Under the pieces are notes generated by a model that saw nothing but the letters and a program-made list of their open reading frames with translations, ran no database searches and was not told where the DNA came from. This document shows, piece by piece, positions 1 to 9,087 of a stretch of DNA of 64,000 nucleotides. How positions within the stretch are numbered: the stretch's first letter is position 1; each line of letters opens with the position of its first letter. A program made the translations under genes and the position numbers. Source of the stretch: an uncultured Alphaproteobacteria bacterium (GTDB lineage Bacteria > Pseudomonadota > Alphaproteobacteria > Methylaequorales > Methylaequoraceae); the NCBI GenBank assembly GCA_902526175.1, contig CABZJY010000001.1, forward strand, positions 130,682 through 194,681, given 5' to 3'.

Positions 1-1212
1 ATTAGAAAATATAAAGCTCCTTTTTTTGAGCCATCATTAAATGATTTAATAAAAAAAAATATAATAAAAAAACAATTTTATATAACCTCTGATATTTCAT
101 TTGCAGTTAAAAATACCCAAATAACATTTATCTGTGTTGGTACACCATCGCTTAAAAATGGTAGTATTGATTTATCACAAATTTTAGAGGTAAGTGAACA
201 AATTGGGAGTTTGTTAAAATACAAAAGGGAGAAACAATTACTAATTGTTAAAAGTACAGTTATACCAGGCACAACCGAAAAATATGTTGAAAAAATAATT
301 CAAAAATATACTAAAAACTTTTCCATTGCTTCAAATCCAGAATTTTTGAGACAAGGTTCAGCTGTTAAAGATTTTATGCAACCCGATAGAATCGTCATAG
401 GCTGCAAAGAAAATGAAACAAAAAAAATTTTCAGGAAACTATATTACAAATTTAAAGAAAAACTATTTTATACAACCATAATAAATTCAGAATTAATAAA
501 ATATACATCTAATTATTTTCTGGCAACCATGATCTCGTTCAGTAATGAGATAGCAAATATTTGTGAAAAAGTGGAAAACACTGATGTGACTGAAATTTTA
601 AATTGTATTCATTTAGATAAAAGAATAAGTCCAAATTTTAAAAATAAAAATCAATTTCCTGAGATTACAAATTATTTAAAAGCTGGTGGGGGGTTTGGTG
701 GTTCTTGTCTGCCAAAGGATACAAAGGCACTTAAGTTTTTTTCAAAAAAAAATAATGTTAAAGTTCCTCTCTTAGATTCAGTTATTGCAATTAATAATGA
801 TAGAACAAAAATCATTGCTAATAAAATTAAGCAAGTTCTTAAAAAAAAAAAAAGAATTATTTTAGTTGGTATTACCTTTAAAAAAGGAACAGACGATTTG
901 AGAGATTCTCCTTCATTAAAACTTCTGAAAGAGTTATTAAAATATAACTTTAAAATTGAAATTTATGATGAAATGTACAAAAAAAAGCCAAAAAATGATT
1001 TATTCAACAATTGTAACTTTATTAATAATTTACAACATTCAGTCAAAAAAACCGATTGTATAGTAGTTGCAACCGAAACAAAAGTAATTAACAATTTAAA
1101 TATAAATAGCTCAAAAAAGATAATCTTATTTGACACAAGAAATTGCATAGACAAAAAAGTTATATCAGAAAATTTCATACTTTATTCTATAGGGAGAATT
1201 AATTCAATATGA
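1..1212 (+). CDS. UDP-glucose/GDP-mannose dehydrogenase family protein (5' end outside window)
   Basis: Frame 1 is open from base 1 (IRKYKAPFFEPSLNDLI...); contains NPEFLRQGSAVKDF and catalytic-Cys motif GGGFGGSCLPKD. Confidence 0.9.
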   Translation: MRKYKAPFFEPSLNDLIKKNIIKKQFYITSDISFAVKNTQITFICVGTPSLKNGSIDLSQILEVSEQIGSLLKYKREKQLLIVKSTVIPGTTEKYVEKIIQKYTKNFSIASNPEFLRQGSAVKDFMQPDRIVIGCKENETKKIFRKLYYKFKEKLFYTTIINSELIKYTSNYFLATMISFSNEIANICEKVENTDVTEILNCIHLDKRISPNFKNKNQFPEITNYLKAGGGFGGSCLPKDTKALKFFSKKNNVKVPLLDSVIAINNDRTKIIANKIKQVLKKKKRIILVGITFKKGTDDLRDSPSLKLLKELLKYNFKIEIYDEMYKKKPKNDLFNNCNFINNLQHSVKKTDCIVVATETKVINNLNINSSKKIILFDTRNCIDKKVISENFILYSIGRINSI

Positions 1213-2336
1213 AGGATCTATTAAGCTTAGTTATTCCAACATTTCAAAGACCAAGTTATCTAAAGAGAAAATTATTTCACTTAAACTTACAGTCCTGCAA
1301 TTTTAAAATTTTAATTTTAGATACAAGTACAGGCTTATTTCTGAATCACAACAAGAAAACTATAAAATTTTATTCTAGCAAACTTGATATTAATTATTAC
1401 GCCATTAGTCCAAATCAGTTTAACTTTCCAAAAAAGATCTATCATGCATTAACTCTTGTAAAAACTAAGTACGCAATACTTACTTTTGATGATGACTATG
1501 TAAATATTTTAACATTACAAAACTGTGTTTCTTTTTTAGAAAACAATACTGAATTTGTTGCTGCAAATGGTATTGTACTTAATCATATTTTAGCAAAAAA
1601 AAAAAATTTTAGGGTACCAATACTTGGAAAATATGATGTACATGCTAATAAAAATAATTATGAGAGATGTATTGAGTACTTCCATTCTAGAAGAAAAAGG
1701 AATCAGCTTTTTCATGTTTGGAGAACTGCAACACTAAAGAAATTATTTAAACCGTTTAATAAAAGTGAATGGAAAAAGTATACGGAAATTTTATTTAATT
1801 TATCTGCAATTAATTCTGGAAGAATTTATTTCGTCAATAAGATATTTGAAATTCGAAATGTTGATTATAACAAAGACAAATACCAAGAAAATAGTATCCC
1901 TATGTTTAGAGAACACTTTTATAAAGATTTTTTTGACAAAAATTTTTATTTAACAGTTAAAAATTTTTATAAAATGATGTTAGAGATTTTTCCAAATTCT
2001 AGTCAATATGAAAAAGAAAAATATTTTAGAGATACATTTTATCTATATCTTAATATGAGATTGATGTATTCTAGTGAAAATAAAATGAAATATTTATTTG
2101 AAAAAAAGCAAAATCCCTTTGAACGTATTAGAAAATATATTAGTCTTATTAAATTAAAATCTTTACGAAATTTTATTAATAATTTGGATTTTTATAGTTT
2201 AAATCATCTCATAACCATGCTGAATTATGACCCTGGATTAGACTACACCCATGCCTGTCTAAGCAATAAAAACTCACCTAACAATAAATTTTATAATACA
2301 GTGGTTACATCATTTAAAAAAATAAAGTGTGATTAA
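1209..2336 (+). CDS. glycosyltransferase, family-2-like
   Basis: N-terminus LSLVIPTFQRPSYLKRKL and downstream FDDDY resemble a GT-A fold; overlaps the upstream gene by 4 nt. Confidence 0.7.
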   Translation: MKDLLSLVIPTFQRPSYLKRKLFHLNLQSCNFKILILDTSTGLFLNHNKKTIKFYSSKLDINYYAISPNQFNFPKKIYHALTLVKTKYAILTFDDDYVNILTLQNCVSFLENNTEFVAANGIVLNHILAKKKNFRVPILGKYDVHANKNNYERCIEYFHSRRKRNQLFHVWRTATLKKLFKPFNKSEWKKYTEILFNLSAINSGRIYFVNKIFEIRNVDYNKDKYQENSIPMFREHFYKDFFDKNFYLTVKNFYKMMLEIFPNSSQYEKEKYFRDTFYLYLNMRLMYSSENKMKYLFEKKQNPFERIRKYISLIKLKSLRNFINNLDFYSLNHLITMLNYDPGLDYTHACLSNKNSPNNKFYNTVVTSFKKIKCD

Positions 2337-3640
2337 TGAAAATTGAAAAATGTAGAATCTGTTGTAACAGGAAATTTAAAAAAATAATTAGTTTAGGGAA
2401 CCAATGCTTAACAAGTGTTTACCCAAAACCTGAATCAAAAGATCCCAGCAAATCTGGGCTTGAATTGGTCTTATGTGATTCAAAAAATAAACCAGAATTA
2501 AAATGTAATTTAGTACAACTTTACCATAACGCAGATATTAAAGAAATGTATGGAACAACATACGGATATTTCTCTTCAATTAGTCCAACAATGGTAACTC
2601 ACTTAGAGGACATAATAAAATTTACTAAAAGACATGTAAACTTAAATTCAGGTGATGCAGTCTTAGATATAGGTTGTAACGATGGGACGCTTTTAAATAA
2701 GTATGGCTTTGAAAAAAAATTAAAAAGATACGGAGTAGATCCATCAAGTGAAAAATTTTTACATATGTTTCAAAACGATATTAAAGTTTTAACAGACTTT
2801 TTTTCTTACAACAAAGTTAATGAATTTTCAGAGGGAAAAAAATTTAAAGTCATAAGTTCAATTGCAATGTTTTACGACATCGATGATCCAGTCGAATTTG
2901 CAAAATCTATAGAACTTTTACTTGATGATGAAGGTTTTTGGATAATTGAAATAGCTTATTTGCCGCTAATGATGAAAAATTTAGCTTATGATCAAATCAT
3001 GCATGAACATTTGACTTATCTTTCGTTGAGACAAATGGAAATTATTTTTGAAAAATCAAAACTAAAATTAGTAGATTTTTCAATAAATTCAGTTAATGGT
3101 GGGAGTATTCTTCTTGCAGCTTGTAAAAAAGACTTTAACTGTGACATTAATGTTGAGAAAATTAAAACTTTAAGAGAAGAGGAAAAAGTCCTTTCTAATT
3201 TCGATGTTTATAAAAGATTTGCTGAAAGAATAAAAAAGCATAAATCTAAATTGCTTAAACTTCTAACTGATTTAAAAGAAAAAAAATCAACTATTATGGG
3301 TTATGGAGCTTCAACAAAAGGTAATGTTATTCTTAACTATTGTGGAATTAATAAAAATTTATTACCAGAGATATGTGATCAAAATCCAGAAAAACCTGGT
3401 TTGGTTACTCCTGGATCTCGAATTCCAATTGTTTCCAAAAAAGAAATGAGGAAAAAAAACCCTGACTATATTTTAGTACTAATTTGGCATTTTAGAAAGG
3501 AAGTTATCAAAGATGAAATTGATTATATTAAAAATGGTGGAAATCTTATTTTTCATTTACCAAAAATTCACATTGTAAATAAAAACAATTACAAAAAATA
3601 TTGTAATTCAGATTTTTCTGATCTTTCTTTTCATCTTTAA
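2336..3640 (+). CDS. class I SAM-dependent methyltransferase, sugar C-methyltransferase-like with N-terminal Cys motif
   Basis: CRICCN N-terminal putative zinc motif, VLDIGCNDGTLL SAM-binding motif, C-terminal GYGASTKGNVILNYCGI typical of C-methyltransferase C-terminal domain. Confidence 0.8.
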   Translation: MKIEKCRICCNRKFKKIISLGNQCLTSVYPKPESKDPSKSGLELVLCDSKNKPELKCNLVQLYHNADIKEMYGTTYGYFSSISPTMVTHLEDIIKFTKRHVNLNSGDAVLDIGCNDGTLLNKYGFEKKLKRYGVDPSSEKFLHMFQNDIKVLTDFFSYNKVNEFSEGKKFKVISSIAMFYDIDDPVEFAKSIELLLDDEGFWIIEIAYLPLMMKNLAYDQIMHEHLTYLSLRQMEIIFEKSKLKLVDFSINSVNGGSILLAACKKDFNCDINVEKIKTLREEEKVLSNFDVYKRFAERIKKHKSKLLKLLTDLKEKKSTIMGYGASTKGNVILNYCGINKNLLPEICDQNPEKPGLVTPGSRIPIVSKKEMRKKNPDYILVLIWHFRKEVIKDEIDYIKNGGNLIFHLPKIHIVNKNNYKKYCNSDFSDLSFHL

Positions 3641-4714
3641 TTATAAATAGGACTTAATTGTTCTCTCTATGCCTTTTTCAAGACTAACAATAGGATTCCA
3701 TGTAATAGTGGACTTAATTCTTGATAAATCTGGTGATCTCCTTTTTGGGCTATCTGTATTATAATGAACATCAAAACTTTTTTTAAAAATTACCTTATTT
3801 GTATTTGATTTAATCACTCTTTTACCCACTTTAAGAACTAGATCTGCTAACTCTTTCATCGTAATCTCAATCTCATCATTTCCAACATTAAATGCTAAAA
3901 ATTCTTCAGGTTGTTTAAGTAAAAGTAACAATATTGCAGATACTGCATCAGAAACATAACAGAAAGATCTAGTCGATTTCCCATCACTAAAAATTTCAAT
4001 ATCTGAGTTATTTAAAACAGACTTTATACAATCTGGTACTAGTCTTTTATCATCTAAATTTTGACCTGGACCAAATACATTAAATGGCCTGATTGTATTA
4101 ACTGCAAGTTTGTACTTTGTTTTATAGACATATGCAAGTGTCTCTGCAATTCTTTTTGATTCGTCATAACATGCTCTTGGACCTTCACAAGAAACATTTC
4201 CATTAAACTGTTCATTGGTAGGTATGTTGTTATTGTCTGGGTCACCATAAACCTCACTGCTACTCATTATAACAACATTAGTAACTTTTTTTAAAACAGC
4301 CAGCTTCAAAACATTTCTCGTTCCAGAAACATTTGCATCTAGCGTTTCGAGGGGATAAATTCTATAGATGGATGGTGAAGCTATACTTGCACCGTGAATT
4401 ATGTAGTCCACATCATTAATATTAACACTTTTACTTACATCAGTATTGTAGAACTTTATTTCATTTTCATTGATTAAATGTTTTAATCTTGTTTTTTTGC
4501 TGGAAGAAAAATTATCCATTGCGTGAACAAAGCATCTGTTGGAAGGTTCTAGGGATTTGTTCCATTGATTAATTACATCAACAAAATAGCTACACAAAAA
4601 ACCATTTGCTCCTGTAATAAGTAGACTTTTATTTTTGAGATAATCTAATGAACTACCAACTCTCTTAATTATGTGAGAACAATCTTCTTCAATTATTTTG
4701 GAGTAATTTGACAT
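3641..4714 (-). CDS. NAD-dependent epimerase/dehydratase (extended SDR)
   Basis: LLITGANGFLCSYFV nucleotide-binding motif, SSSEVYG and YDESKR catalytic motifs, IRPFNVFGPGQ. Confidence 0.85.
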   Translation of the reverse strand: MSNYSKIIEEDCSHIIKRVGSSLDYLKNKSLLITGANGFLCSYFVDVINQWNKSLEPSNRCFVHAMDNFSSSKKTRLKHLINENEIKFYNTDVSKSVNINDVDYIIHGASIASPSIYRIYPLETLDANVSGTRNVLKLAVLKKVTNVVIMSSSEVYGDPDNNNIPTNEQFNGNVSCEGPRACYDESKRIAETLAYVYKTKYKLAVNTIRPFNVFGPGQNLDDKRLVPDCIKSVLNNSDIEIFSDGKSTRSFCYVSDAVSAILLLLLKQPEEFLAFNVGNDEIEITMKELADLVLKVGKRVIKSNTNKVIFKKSFDVHYNTDSPKRRSPDLSRIKSTITWNPIVSLEKGIERTIKSYL

Positions 4715-4717
4715 TTA

Positions 4718-5485
4718 TTACCAAATTTTCCAATCAGCTTTTTTGTCTTTCCATAAAGATTCCAAAAGATGTTTATCTCTCAAAGCATCCATACATTGCC
4801 AAAATCCATGATGTTTGTATGCCGACAGTTTTTTTTCTTTTGCAATTTTTTCAAGCACATCCACTTCTAAGATATCATTATCAGATTTGAGAAAGTCAAA
4901 AATCTCGGGTTCTACTACCATAAACCCACCATTTATCCATCCTTCCTGAATCTGATTTTTTTCTACAAAACTCTTAATTTTGTCTCCTTCAAACTCTATA
5001 CCTCCAAACCTCGCCGGAGGTCTTACAGCAGAAATGGTAACAATAGATTTTTGAGATTTATGAAATGAAATTAACTTATTTAAATCTATGTTACTTAATC
5101 CATCTCCATACGTAAGTAAAAACCTTTGATTACCAATAATATTTTGTAACCTTTTTACCCTTCCTCCTGTCATAGTATTAAGTCCAGTTTCAACTAAATG
5201 AATTTTCCAGTCTTCTGAGAAATCTCTGGGTTTTGAAATATTTTTTTTCTTAAAATCTAAATACATATCACCACTAATCTGAGAATAATTAAGAAAATAT
5301 GTTTTTATCATTTCTGCCTTATAACCTAAGGCAATAACAAATTCATTAAAGGTAAAAGCTGAATAATATTTCATTATATGCCATAGTATTGGCATTTCCC
5401 CTATTTCAACCATCGGTTTAGGCTTGATAATAGTTTCTTCACTCAATCGAGTTCCAAAACCTCCTGCAAGAATTAATACTTTCAT
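4718..5485 (-). CDS. rfbF: glucose-1-phosphate cytidylyltransferase
   Basis: MKVLILAGGFGTRLSEETIIKPKPMVEIGEMPILWHIMKYY is the RfbF signature; ORF extends to 5512 but the MKVLILAGG start at 5485 is more plausible. Confidence 0.88.
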   Translation of the reverse strand: MKVLILAGGFGTRLSEETIIKPKPMVEIGEMPILWHIMKYYSAFTFNEFVIALGYKAEMIKTYFLNYSQISGDMYLDFKKKNISKPRDFSEDWKIHLVETGLNTMTGGRVKRLQNIIGNQRFLLTYGDGLSNIDLNKLISFHKSQKSIVTISAVRPPARFGGIEFEGDKIKSFVEKNQIQEGWINGGFMVVEPEIFDFLKSDNDILEVDVLEKIAKEKKLSAYKHHGFWQCMDALRDKHLLESLWKDKKADWKIW

Positions 5486-5732
5486 ATGTTTAATTTGATT
5501 AAAACTTATCACAGGCTTTTAACTAAAAGAAGAGAAATAAAGAATATTTTTTTGTTACTATGTATTTATCGAATTTTGTATCTTAAGTATTTATTAGAAA
5601 TTTATTTCTTTTTACATATTTCAATAAGAAAGTTTCTCCTCTTATTTTATAGTATTAAATTTTAAAAATAAAATAGTATTACCTTCTCAAAAAATGATAC
5701 AAATTTTCTATATTTTACTGATTTAATAAAAA

Positions 5733-5897
5733 ATGATTGATAAATTTAAAGAAAGTATTCATCAAGAGTTTGAAAGATTCATGAGAGATGAAATGGAAGA
5801 TAGTGAAAAAAAAAGATATATTAAATCTAAGAGATACAAAATTATGATTAAAGAAATATCCAAGATTTTGATAGAAAAAAGTTTAAAGAAAAACTAA
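5733..5897 (+). CDS. small charged hypothetical protein (54 aa)
   Basis: ATG..TAA translated by hand: MIDKFKESIHQEFERFMRDEMEDSEKKRYIKSKRYKIMIKEISKILIEKSLKKN; below the ORF-track cutoff. Confidence 0.4.
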   Translation: MIDKFKESIHQEFERFMRDEMEDSEKKRYIKSKRYKIMIKEISKILIEKSLKKN

Positions 5898-6138
5898 AAA
5901 AGATCAATAAGTTAAACATTCTTTATTTTTTTTTAAACCAAATATTAATTTAAATTAAAATTAGTAAGAAGATAAGCCAGAAAACTTTAATTATCATGAT
6001 CGAACTACGAATTCATTTCTTCTGCAAGAGTAGATTTAAAATATCAATAGTTTTATGATTTAGAAATTAAATTCTTAAAAACTTGCAAAATAATTTCAAA
6101 TCTGGAATAAAAATAACATCAACTAAGATAAAATCTTT

Positions 6139-6226
6139 GCGCTCGTGCTGAAATTGGTAAACAGACTGGACTTAAAATCCAGCGGAACATTGTTCCTTGT
6201 CGGTTCAAGTCCGACCGAGCGCACCA
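6139..6226 (+). tRNA. tRNA-Leu (anticodon TAA), CCA encoded
   Basis: 7-bp acceptor GCGCTCG/CGAGCGC, anticodon stem-loop CTGGA-CTTAAAA-TCCAG, long class II variable arm, GGTTCAAGTCC T-arm, ACCA 3' end. Confidence 0.96.
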
Positions 6227-6248
6227 AATGAAAAGTAAATTCTATTTA

Positions 6249-6276
6249 TAAAAAAAAGGGGATTTTTAATCCCCTT
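6249..6276 (-). terminator. intrinsic terminator of the minus-strand mini-unit
   Basis: Minus strand reads AAGGGGATT-AAA-AATCCCCTT followed by a T tract; the plus direction lacks a T tract. Confidence 0.8.
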
Positions 6277-6306
6277 ATCGTATTAATTTCGGTCAATTTA
6301 ACTTTT

Positions 6307-6384
6307 CTAATTAACTTTATTGTTGAGATTATCTGACAAATAGTTAATTAAGTTAAATTGAGTTTCATTTTTAATACTAGACAT
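6307..6384 (-). CDS. 25-aa micro-ORF MSSIKNETQFNLINYLSDNLNNKVN
   Basis: ATG preceded by TAAAGGAGGTGATC (perfect anti-SD complement, 7-nt spacing after GGAGG), stop TAG, followed by intrinsic terminator. Confidence 0.6.
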   Translation of the reverse strand: MSSIKNETQFNLINYLSDNLNNKVN

Positions 6385-6386
6385 CA

Positions 6387-6400
6387 GATCACCTCCTTTA
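6387..6400 (-). promoter_or_regulatory. extended Shine-Dalgarno identical to the full complement of the usual 16S rRNA 3' tail
   Basis: Plus strand GATCACCTCCTTTA; minus strand TAAAGGAGGTGATC. Confidence 0.75.
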
Positions 6401-6420
6401 AATTAGTTAATAATTTTTAT

Positions 6421-6449
6421 ATAGTACAAATTTTTAAAAAGTAATTCAA
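6421..6449 (-). promoter_or_regulatory. sigma70-like promoter for the mini-unit
   Basis: Minus strand TTGAAT - 17 bp - TACTAT, upstream of the extended SD; each hexamer matches consensus at 4 of 6 positions. Confidence 0.4.
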
Positions 6450-6530
6450 ATGTAAATTTAATTGATTATATGTGTTATCAATCTTTAAACTGTAAAATCT
6501 TTTGTAAAGAAATTTTTATTTATTTTATTT

Positions 6531-6653
6531 ATGAAAAAATTCCTACCTCTTATAATTTTTTGCGCAATTATATTTTATGGATTTTATGAAAGTTATAAAA
6601 ATAAAGTTGAAAAATATCCAAAAATATTTAATACAGAAAATACCTTTGATTAA
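6531..6653 (+). CDS. small membrane-peptide ORF (40 aa)
   Basis: MKKFLPLIIFCAIIFYGFYESYKNKVEKYPKIFNTENTFD; overlaps the ORF-track start of the downstream metallophosphoesterase in another frame. Confidence 0.35.
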   Translation: MKKFLPLIIFCAIIFYGFYESYKNKVEKYPKIFNTENTFD

Positions 6654-7713
6654 TACTATTTTGATTTTTTTAAGAAAGTTCTCTTTTTATTTTTTTATTT
6701 ATCTTTTTTCATATTGTTTTTTTATATTTCCCTATGAAGCATTATATTATCTATACTTTGGAAACATAATAGGAATTAATTCTTTTCTAATCAACTTTTG
6801 TATAACAACAATAGTTATTTCTTATTTTCGATCAGTTATAAGGCTTTCTTTTTTAAGGTATTTAATACATTATGGAATTGGAATAGGTTTTATAGGATTT
6901 TTCATTTTAATCTTCGGGCTTTTAATCAATATAATCTTTACTGGAAACTCTGAGAAAATTGCTCTGATATGTCTAAATATTCATATTTTCTTAATTATTC
7001 TAAGTATAAAAAATGGAAATACAATTTATCTCAAAACATTAGATATTAGAACTGATAAAAAGATAAAAACTGATATAAATCTTATTTTTTTAAGTGATCT
7101 TCATTTAGGATCTAATTCAAAAAATCATTTAAAAAAAATTATTAAAAAAATAAAACAAATTAAATATGATTTGCTTTTAATAGGTGGGGATATGATTGAT
7201 TCAAGCAAATTTAATCTTGGTAATTTAAAATTATTTTTTGAAATCAGCAAACCCATAATATTTGTATCAGGAAATCATGAATACTATTTAAATAATTTTA
7301 AAGAAAAACTTTCTTCGCTAAAAGAATATAATATTAATTTTCTAAACAATATGTCTTTCAAATACAAAGAACTTAATATCATCGGTATTAGTGATGATAT
7401 CAATCTTAATACAAAAGAAAATCTTACTACAAAATTATTAAAAAGGAATTTTTTTAATTTAGTTTTGGTACATAAGCCTTGTTTATGGGATTTTTTACCA
7501 AGCTCAATTGATTTAATGCTATCTGGACACACTCATAATGGCCAAATTTTCCCATTTAATTTAATTGTTAAATTAAAGTATAAATACATCTTCGGTTTAT
7601 ACAAAAAATCAAATTCCAAACTATATGTTTCAAGTGGTTCTGGTTGTTGGGGACCAAGAATGAGGTTAGGATCTAGAAATGAAATAGTTTATATTAAATT
7701 AAGAAAAAAATAG
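6577..7713 (+). CDS. membrane-anchored metallophosphoesterase (start uncertain)
   Basis: DLHLGS, GGDMIDS, GNHEYY and SGHTHNGQ metallophosphoesterase motifs; N-terminal TM segments. Confidence 0.88.
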   Translation: MDFMKVIKIKLKNIQKYLIQKIPLINTILIFLRKFSFYFFIYLFSYCFFIFPYEALYYLYFGNIIGINSFLINFCITTIVISYFRSVIRLSFLRYLIHYGIGIGFIGFFILIFGLLINIIFTGNSEKIALICLNIHIFLIILSIKNGNTIYLKTLDIRTDKKIKTDINLIFLSDLHLGSNSKNHLKKIIKKIKQIKYDLLLIGGDMIDSSKFNLGNLKLFFEISKPIIFVSGNHEYYLNNFKEKLSSLKEYNINFLNNMSFKYKELNIIGISDDINLNTKENLTTKLLKRNFFNLVLVHKPCLWDFLPSSIDLMLSGHTHNGQIFPFNLIVKLKYKYIFGLYKKSNSKLYVSSGSGCWGPRMRLGSRNEIVYIKLRKK

Positions 7714-7715
7714 AT

Positions 7716-7922
7716 TTAACGTTTTTTCCACTTTTTTCCTGTCAAAAGATCATGCACGTAAGTATTTCCCTTCTTATCAAATTTAGTTTGGTACCTTATT
7801 GAATCAAAATTACTGATTACAATATTTGCAAAAACGAAGATACTTGACAATGTCAAAACTTGTTTCTTTTTTCTAAATAAGAACAGGAGTACTTGTCCTG
7901 AGACAAGAAAATAAATAAACAT
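7716..7922 (-). CDS. small hypothetical protein with hydrophobic N-terminus
   Basis: 68-aa ORF; stop lies 2 nt from the stop of the convergent metallophosphoesterase gene. Confidence 0.45.
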   Translation of the reverse strand: MFIYFLVSGQVLLFLFRKKKQVLTLSSIFVFANIVISNFDSIRYQTKFDKKGNTYVHDLLTGKKWKKR

Positions 7923-8016
7923 AAATTTACCATTGAAAAATTTAATTATAACTTAGTAACTCAATATGTTAAATTTATAATAAGAATGTCACATATTCAT
8001 AAAATTTATAAGAGCA

Positions 8017-9045
8017 TTAAAAAGAATATTGCCAACCTATTATCGAATTTACACTATCTGACATTTGAATACCTCTTAAATTTTGGTAGACCGGGAATAT
8101 AAATTCAATACCTAATCTATTATTTTTCATGAACTCTTTATGATTTATAAAATTTAATCCAAAACCAAATTCTAATTTGTTGTAACCTTGATTTCGACTA
8201 TCCATTGCTGGACTCATTCTTTTGTTCATTTCATTATCAGAACCAAACATTTTTTCTTGGTATTTGTAATTAATTTTTAAAGATGTTGATAAATTTTTTA
8301 ACCAACGATAAGAAATCCATGTCTTTAAATCAATTAAATTTCCATAATGATAACCTTTTGAATTATGTTTAGAAAAGTTTGTTTTGAACAAAATCTGTTC
8401 ACCAATCTTAAATTTTCCTAAATTATTCACATTATTTAAAAATATGAAAGGATCAAGAGTTCCTGTTCCATTCTGCATTGCATATCCAAGACGCGCATTC
8501 GATGAAGCAGGTGTAACATCTCTTTTATCAATACTACCAGTTGGAATGCTTAACCCAATACCCAATATCGCATCCTGATGATTATCTTGTAGTATTTTAA
8601 TAAGGCCAGAAATCCTTATATCTCCAATACCGCTTGAATTTACATCAAATCTTGAACTTCCCGACATCGGCATTCTTTCTTGTTTCATTTCTTTCTCAAC
8701 ATAATTTGTCATCAACATTAGTGTTAAATTGTTATTAGGCGCATACATAGCTCCAAACATGTGCATATCCATCCTCATTTCAACAGGTGAGTTCATATAT
8801 GTACCAGAATTATCTGAGGCTGAATTTGGTGAAGCCATAGCCTCCCTAAGGGCTATTTTTTTTTCTCCATTTAATAAACCATGCATTCTCATGTTACTAA
8901 AACGATATGAAAACATTACTTCACCTTCATTGTGCATATGCTCACCCATTATAGAAATTGGCCCATGGCTGTCTGAAATATGAAGTTCGTCAGCGTGGGA
9001 ACTTATAAAAACACTCAAAAAAAGTGTTAAGAATATTAAAAACAT
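8017..9045 (-). CDS. Met/His-rich outer-membrane beta-barrel-like protein (putative transporter/metal-related)
   Basis: Signal peptide, then HISDSHGPISIMGEHMHNEGEVMFSYRF, MRMDMHMFGAMYAP; C-terminal aromatic residue (WQYSF). Confidence 0.7.
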   Translation of the reverse strand: MFLIFLTLFLSVFISSHADELHISDSHGPISIMGEHMHNEGEVMFSYRFSNMRMHGLLNGEKKIALREAMASPNSASDNSGTYMNSPVEMRMDMHMFGAMYAPNNNLTLMLMTNYVEKEMKQERMPMSGSSRFDVNSSGIGDIRISGLIKILQDNHQDAILGIGLSIPTGSIDKRDVTPASSNARLGYAMQNGTGTLDPFIFLNNVNNLGKFKIGEQILFKTNFSKHNSKGYHYGNLIDLKTWISYRWLKNLSTSLKINYKYQEKMFGSDNEMNKRMSPAMDSRNQGYNKLEFGFGLNFINHKEFMKNNRLGIEFIFPVYQNLRGIQMSDSVNSIIGWQYSF

Positions 9046-9087
9046 TATCTCTCCTTAATTAGATTTAAAATTAAATTTTGTAAAATT

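Noticed and set aside
6256-6276. Hairpin AAGGGGATT-TTT-AATCCCCTT as terminator of tRNA-Leu on the plus strand
   Set aside because: No T tract follows in the plus direction; the T tract is present only on the minus strand.
6387-6400. GATCACCTCCTTTA on the plus strand as a 16S rRNA 3'-end remnant
   Set aside because: Only about 13 nt match and no other 16S sequence precedes it; placement 7 nt before a minus-strand ATG fits an extended SD better.
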